A stretch of DNA of 8,009 nt from JBCDIQ01 sp039024295 (GTDB taxonomy: Bacteria > Bacteroidota > Bacteroidia > J057): NCBI GenBank assembly GCA_039024295.1, contig JBCDIQ010000280.1, forward strand, positions 1 to 8,009, written 5' to 3'. Positions within the stretch are counted from its first letter, which is position 1. Every line of letters starts with the position of its first letter. Positions 5,241 through 8,009 of this stretch are shown here, piece after piece. The notes beneath the pieces were generated by a model that ran no database searches, was not told the origin of the DNA, and saw nothing but the letters and a program-made list of their open reading frames with translations. The translations under genes were made by a program, and so were the position numbers.

Positions 5241-5826
5241 GGCCCTTTCGGAGCCGTTGGGTGTCATTCCAACGGTTGAGGAGGCCATCCGAGGGGGCGT
5301 ACACATGGTACAGCTTCGGGATAAAACCGGAAGTACACGAAAACTGATTGATACAGCTAGTGCCCTGCTTAAACTCACCCGACCGGCGGGCGTTCCCCTG
5401 CTCATCAATGACCGGGTAGATGTGGCCCTGGCCACTGGTGCAGATGGGGTACACATTGGGCAATCAGACATGCCGTATCCCATGGCGCGCAAGCTCATGG
5501 GCCCCAAGGCGATAATTGGACTGTCGATCGAAACCCGACAGCAACTTTTAGAGGCAAACCAATGGGCCGATTTGGACTATGTTGCCTTGAGTCCGGTATA
5601 TCCGACGTCTACCAAAAAAGATATCGCTCCAGCTTTTAGATTAGCAGGAATACACTGGGCCAAAGCCCATACACCTCATTATCTGGTAGGAATTGGAGGA
5701 CTTGGAAATCACAATATTTCAAGTGCTTGTGAAGCAGGGCTGGAAGGAATCGCGGTCGTCTCTGCCATCTGTGGAAAATCGAATCCAAGGGCCGCCACCC
5801 AAGAGCTTATACAAAAATTATGTTAG
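5203..5826 (+). CDS. thiE: Thiamine phosphate synthase ThiE
   Basis: 207 aa, normal family length. It condenses HMP-PP with thiazole phosphate to thiamine monophosphate plus pyrophosphate. TIM-barrel motifs are all present: LYLVTD (7-12), VQLRDK (36-41, pyrophosphate/pyrimidine contacts), LINDRVDVA (67-75), DGVHIGQSD (81-89), SPVYPTSTKKD (130-140, the phosphate-binding loop that marks true ThiE), GIGG (163-166) and VVSAI (185-189). The presence of the TSTKKD segment argues against the related TenI. The ATG at 5203 lies inside thiM in another frame. The next Met (residue 35) is within the barrel, so the overlap is genuine. The final gene of the operon is followed by a weak terminator. Confidence 0.96.
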   Translation: MLKGKKLYLVTDEALSEPLGVIPTVEEAIRGGVHMVQLRDKTGSTRKLIDTASALLKLTRPAGVPLLINDRVDVALATGADGVHIGQSDMPYPMARKLMGPKAIIGLSIETRQQLLEANQWADLDYVALSPVYPTSTKKDIAPAFRLAGIHWAKAHTPHYLVGIGGLGNHNISSACEAGLEGIAVVSAICGKSNPRAATQELIQKLC

Positions 5827-5850
5827 AAAAGGCTACCCTTTTTCGTTTTT
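5826..5850 (+). terminator. Weak intrinsic terminator after thiE
   Basis: GAAAAGG (5826-5832) can pair with CCTTTTT (5837-5843) over 7 bp with one G-U wobble and loop CTAC. A T-run (5845-5850) follows. The stem is A/U-rich and overlaps the thiE stop region, so termination may be inefficient. Confidence 0.45.
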
Positions 5851-5986
5851 TCCCGTATTAAAAATAAGGATCTCACTGTAATTTTTTACAGATAAATTTC
5901 AAGCAATATTATTTTCTGGTTCATAAATTGATTACCAGATACAATATATTTATTGCCGTGTAGTGAGCGCGGCAGGTGTAATCCGA
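5851..5986. other. A/T-rich intergenic region with two small hairpins
   Basis: This 136-nt gap holds TCTGGT (5915-5920) with ACCAGA (5934-5939), and GCCGTG (5955-5960) with CGCGGC (5968-5973; one wobble, loop TAGTGAG) 13 nt before the next start codon. I find no convincing TTG/TAnnTTTG promoter pair. The separation from thiE suggests the membrane patatin gene has its own promoter somewhere here. Confidence 0.4.
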
Positions 5987-8009
5987 ATGAAGAAACTTAA
6001 GCACATACTCAGCAGTAGCTTTTACTCTTTACCAGTTCAATTACTGGTAATTCAAATTCGGAAATATAAGCTCTTGCTGATCTTTTGGTTGCTTTTGTTG
6101 GGAATTTTATCGGGAACGATAGGTGACTCTCTTGGCCTTGGCTATTTGTTCCTCGAACCAGAATACCTTGGGAAAGAAAACTTCTGGAGCTTTTTCATTG
6201 TAGGCGCAACATTGGGGACATTTTTTTTCGCCTACATGATTACCATTTACATCAATGAAAGTTATCGGTTCCATTTTATCGCCCTAAACCGGCATCCGTT
6301 TGTTATTTTTTCGCTCAATAATGCCCTGCTGCCAGGGCTGATGTTGTCAATTTACCTCTACAGATTCACGGAATTTCACCTCTACACCAATGGATTTACG
6401 GCAGAGGTAGCAGAGAAAGTGGCAGGCTTGTTTATGGGAATGTTCACCACTTTTGTCCTGTTTGCCAGCTATTTCTTTGCCACGGGAAAAAATAGCATCC
6501 TAAGAACCCTGGGAGATAACCTGGAAAGAGAAATTGAAAAAGCGCGCGGCGGAAAAAACCGACGAATTATCCTTGGAAAAGCCCGTGCCAGCTACCGTAC
6601 GCAACACCGAGTGGATTATTTTCTCAGGTCTCCCCTTAAAATAGAGGCAGTAGACAAACTCACGCCAATTGATTTTCGCCAGGTGGTTCAAGCCCTGAAC
6701 AAAAATCACGGCAACCTCCTCCTGCTCCAAATAGGCACCTTTTTGCTGATTGGCGTGCTGGGCCTGATGGAGCACAATCCCCATTTTCAGGTGCCAGCCG
6801 GTGCCAGCATTATGCTGATGCTTGCCTTGATCCTGATGATCGCAGGTGCCATTACCTTTTGGTTTCGAAAACTAGGCGTGATTCCCATGCTAGTGTTTGC
6901 GGTCTTCATTTACCTGTACGACAGCACAGATTGGCTACATGAACAAAACCATGCGTATGGGTTGGATTATCAACAAGATCCGGCCTGCCTGGACCGGAAG
7001 ACATTGGCAGAACTTTCTGACGAAGCCCAGTATGAAGCGGACCGTGTGTACACCCTCCAGATGCTCGAAAACTGGCGGCAGCATTACCAGCAGACGTATG
7101 GCTACCACCAACGACCTAAAGCGGTTATTGTCTCTTCTTCCGGCGGGGGATTGCGATCTTCTTTCTGGACTTTCTCTATCCTTCAGCAACTTGACAGCCT
7201 GACAGAAGGCATCTTTTCCGACAATATCCGATTGTACACGGGTGCTTCCGGTGGCACCATCGGCAGCGCATACTTCCGGGAACTATACGCCAGGAGAAAG
7301 GCAGGTGAAGTCATTCCCCTACATTCCAGTACCTATCGTCAAAATCTCTCCCAAGACCTGCTCAACCGGATTTCCTTCCGGGTATTTACCGATATTTTCC
7401 TGCCTAACCGGAAGGTAGAGGTAAACGGAAAAAAATACGACAAAGAACGCGGCTTCTCCTTTGATCAACAATTGGTACAAAATCTTCCTGAGTTTGCCGG
7501 ACGTAAACTGGGCCATTACCGGGATGCAGAATTCAAAGGCCATGTACCTCCCCTGGTGTTGACCCCAACCATCACCAATCACAGCAGGCCACTGTACATC
7601 ACCTCTAGCCCGGCTTCCTTCTTGTCGCGAAGTCACCGAATATCTGACCGATATTACTCTAAAGCGCATGGGGTGGAATTCAGGAGGATGTTCAAAGCCC
7701 ACGAGGCCGACAGCCTGCTCATGAGCACGGCCCTACGCATGAATGCCACTTTCCCATTTGTGTTGCCGGTAGTTGAACTGCCTACCGAGCCGCCCATGCT
7801 CGTCATGGATGCTGGCGCCATTGACAATTACGGCACCCAAAGCGCCATCAAGTACCTCTATGAATTTCGGGAGTGGTTTGCTGCCAATACCGACATGGTG
7901 CTATTTGTCCAGCTCCGGGACAACTCCCGTGAAGACCCTATTGGGGATCCCAGCAAGCAAGGCTTCTTCAGCCGCTTATTAACGCCTCTTGGAGGTGGAT
8001 ATAATTCCA
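5987..8009 (+). CDS. Polytopic membrane patatin-like phospholipase (5' part, runs off window)
   Basis: Open from ATG 5987 to the window end: 674 codons with no stop, C-terminus missing. About seven hydrophobic helices are visible near residues 28-45, 66-90, 104-125, 146-166, 244-261, 271-292 and 297-311. The 167-243 loop is rich in Lys/Arg. The patatin domain begins near residue 378: SSSGGGLRSSFW (383-394) is the oxyanion-hole motif GGGxR, GASGG (419-423) is the GxSxG nucleophile elbow with Ser421, and DAGAIDN (608-614) supplies the dyad Asp608, with Ala in place of the first Gly of the usual DGG/DGA. Such proteins are lipid acyl hydrolases acting on phospholipids or other membrane lipids. 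The N-terminus is basic (MKKLKH) and the following region hydrophobic, consistent with ATG 5987 as the start. A thiamine role is unlikely, since a gap and a terminator separate it from the operon. The substrate is unknown. Confidence 0.88.
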   Translation, partial: MKKLKHILSSSFYSLPVQLLVIQIRKYKLLLIFWLLLLGILSGTIGDSLGLGYLFLEPEYLGKENFWSFFIVGATLGTFFFAYMITIYINESYRFHFIALNRHPFVIFSLNNALLPGLMLSIYLYRFTEFHLYTNGFTAEVAEKVAGLFMGMFTTFVLFASYFFATGKNSILRTLGDNLEREIEKARGGKNRRIILGKARASYRTQHRVDYFLRSPLKIEAVDKLTPIDFRQVVQALNKNHGNLLLLQIGTFLLIGVLGLMEHNPHFQVPAGASIMLMLALILMIAGAITFWFRKLGVIPMLVFAVFIYLYDSTDWLHEQNHAYGLDYQQDPACLDRKTLAELSDEAQYEADRVYTLQMLENWRQHYQQTYGYHQRPKAVIVSSSGGGLRSSFWTFSILQQLDSLTEGIFSDNIRLYTGASGGTIGSAYFRELYARRKAGEVIPLHSSTYRQNLSQDLLNRISFRVFTDIFLPNRKVEVNGKKYDKERGFSFDQQLVQNLPEFAGRKLGHYRDAEFKGHVPPLVLTPTITNHSRPLYITSSPASFLSRSHRISDRYYSKAHGVEFRRMFKAHEADSLLMSTALRMNATFPFVLPVVELPTEPPMLVMDAGAIDNYGTQSAIKYLYEFREWFAANTDMVLFVQLRDNSREDPIGDPSKQGFFSRLLTPLGGGYNS

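Noticed and set aside
4893..5507. A 204-codon open frame on the minus strand across the thiM/thiE junction
   Set aside because: It lies antisense to two genes with complete family motifs, its translation is rich in Ser/Arg/Cys without recognisable domains, and it has no separate promoter. It is a by-product of plus-strand codon use.
7319..7702. A 127-codon minus-strand open frame within the patatin gene
   Set aside because: It is antisense to a long plus-strand frame with clear patatin motifs on both sides, and no family features are visible in it.

Overview
The window looks like a chromosomal segment from a member of the Bacteroidota, probably the Cytophagales/Saprospirales side. The signs are a secreted enzyme ending in a type IX secretion (T9SS) sorting domain, A/T-rich or G-free translation start regions without Shine-Dalgarno sequences, and roughly even base composition. 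The lineage call is inference. All supported genes are on the plus strand.

Region 1 (1-2205): a secreted PhoD-family alkaline phosphatase/phosphodiesterase (88-2133) with a Sec-type signal peptide and a C-terminal T9SS domain. A perfect 10-bp hairpin lies directly before its start codon, and a strong intrinsic terminator follows it.

Region 2 (about 2194-5850): a thiamine operon. A TPP riboswitch (about 2233-2340) with an unusual set of mutually exclusive pairings controls four genes: an SDR oxidoreductase (2364-3125), a ThiY/Thi5 (NMT1)-family protein with no signal peptide (3285-4190), thiM (4407-5240) and thiE (5203-5826). thiM and thiE overlap by 38 nt. ThiM phosphorylates salvaged hydroxyethylthiazole, and ThiE joins it to HMP-PP to give thiamine phosphate. 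The first two genes have no assigned step. Their position under the TPP riboswitch suggests they supply or modify the pyrimidine (HMP) half. No ABC permease, ATPase, thiC, thiD or tenA is present in the window, and the ThiY-like protein cannot be exported from any available upstream start. This pair is the most interesting part of the window. Two structured intergenic elements (about 3137-3232 and 4203-4338) separate the operon genes and look like dispersed palindromic repeats or structured RNA. A weak terminator follows thiE.

Region 3 (5987-8009, running off the end): the 5' 674 codons of a large membrane protein with about seven predicted transmembrane helices followed by a patatin-like phospholipase domain. 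The catalytic Ser and Asp motifs are both visible. Topology by the positive-inside rule places the lipase domain on the periplasmic side.

No rRNA, tRNA, CRISPR array, transposase or phage gene was seen. All gaps between genes are under 300 nt and are described individually.
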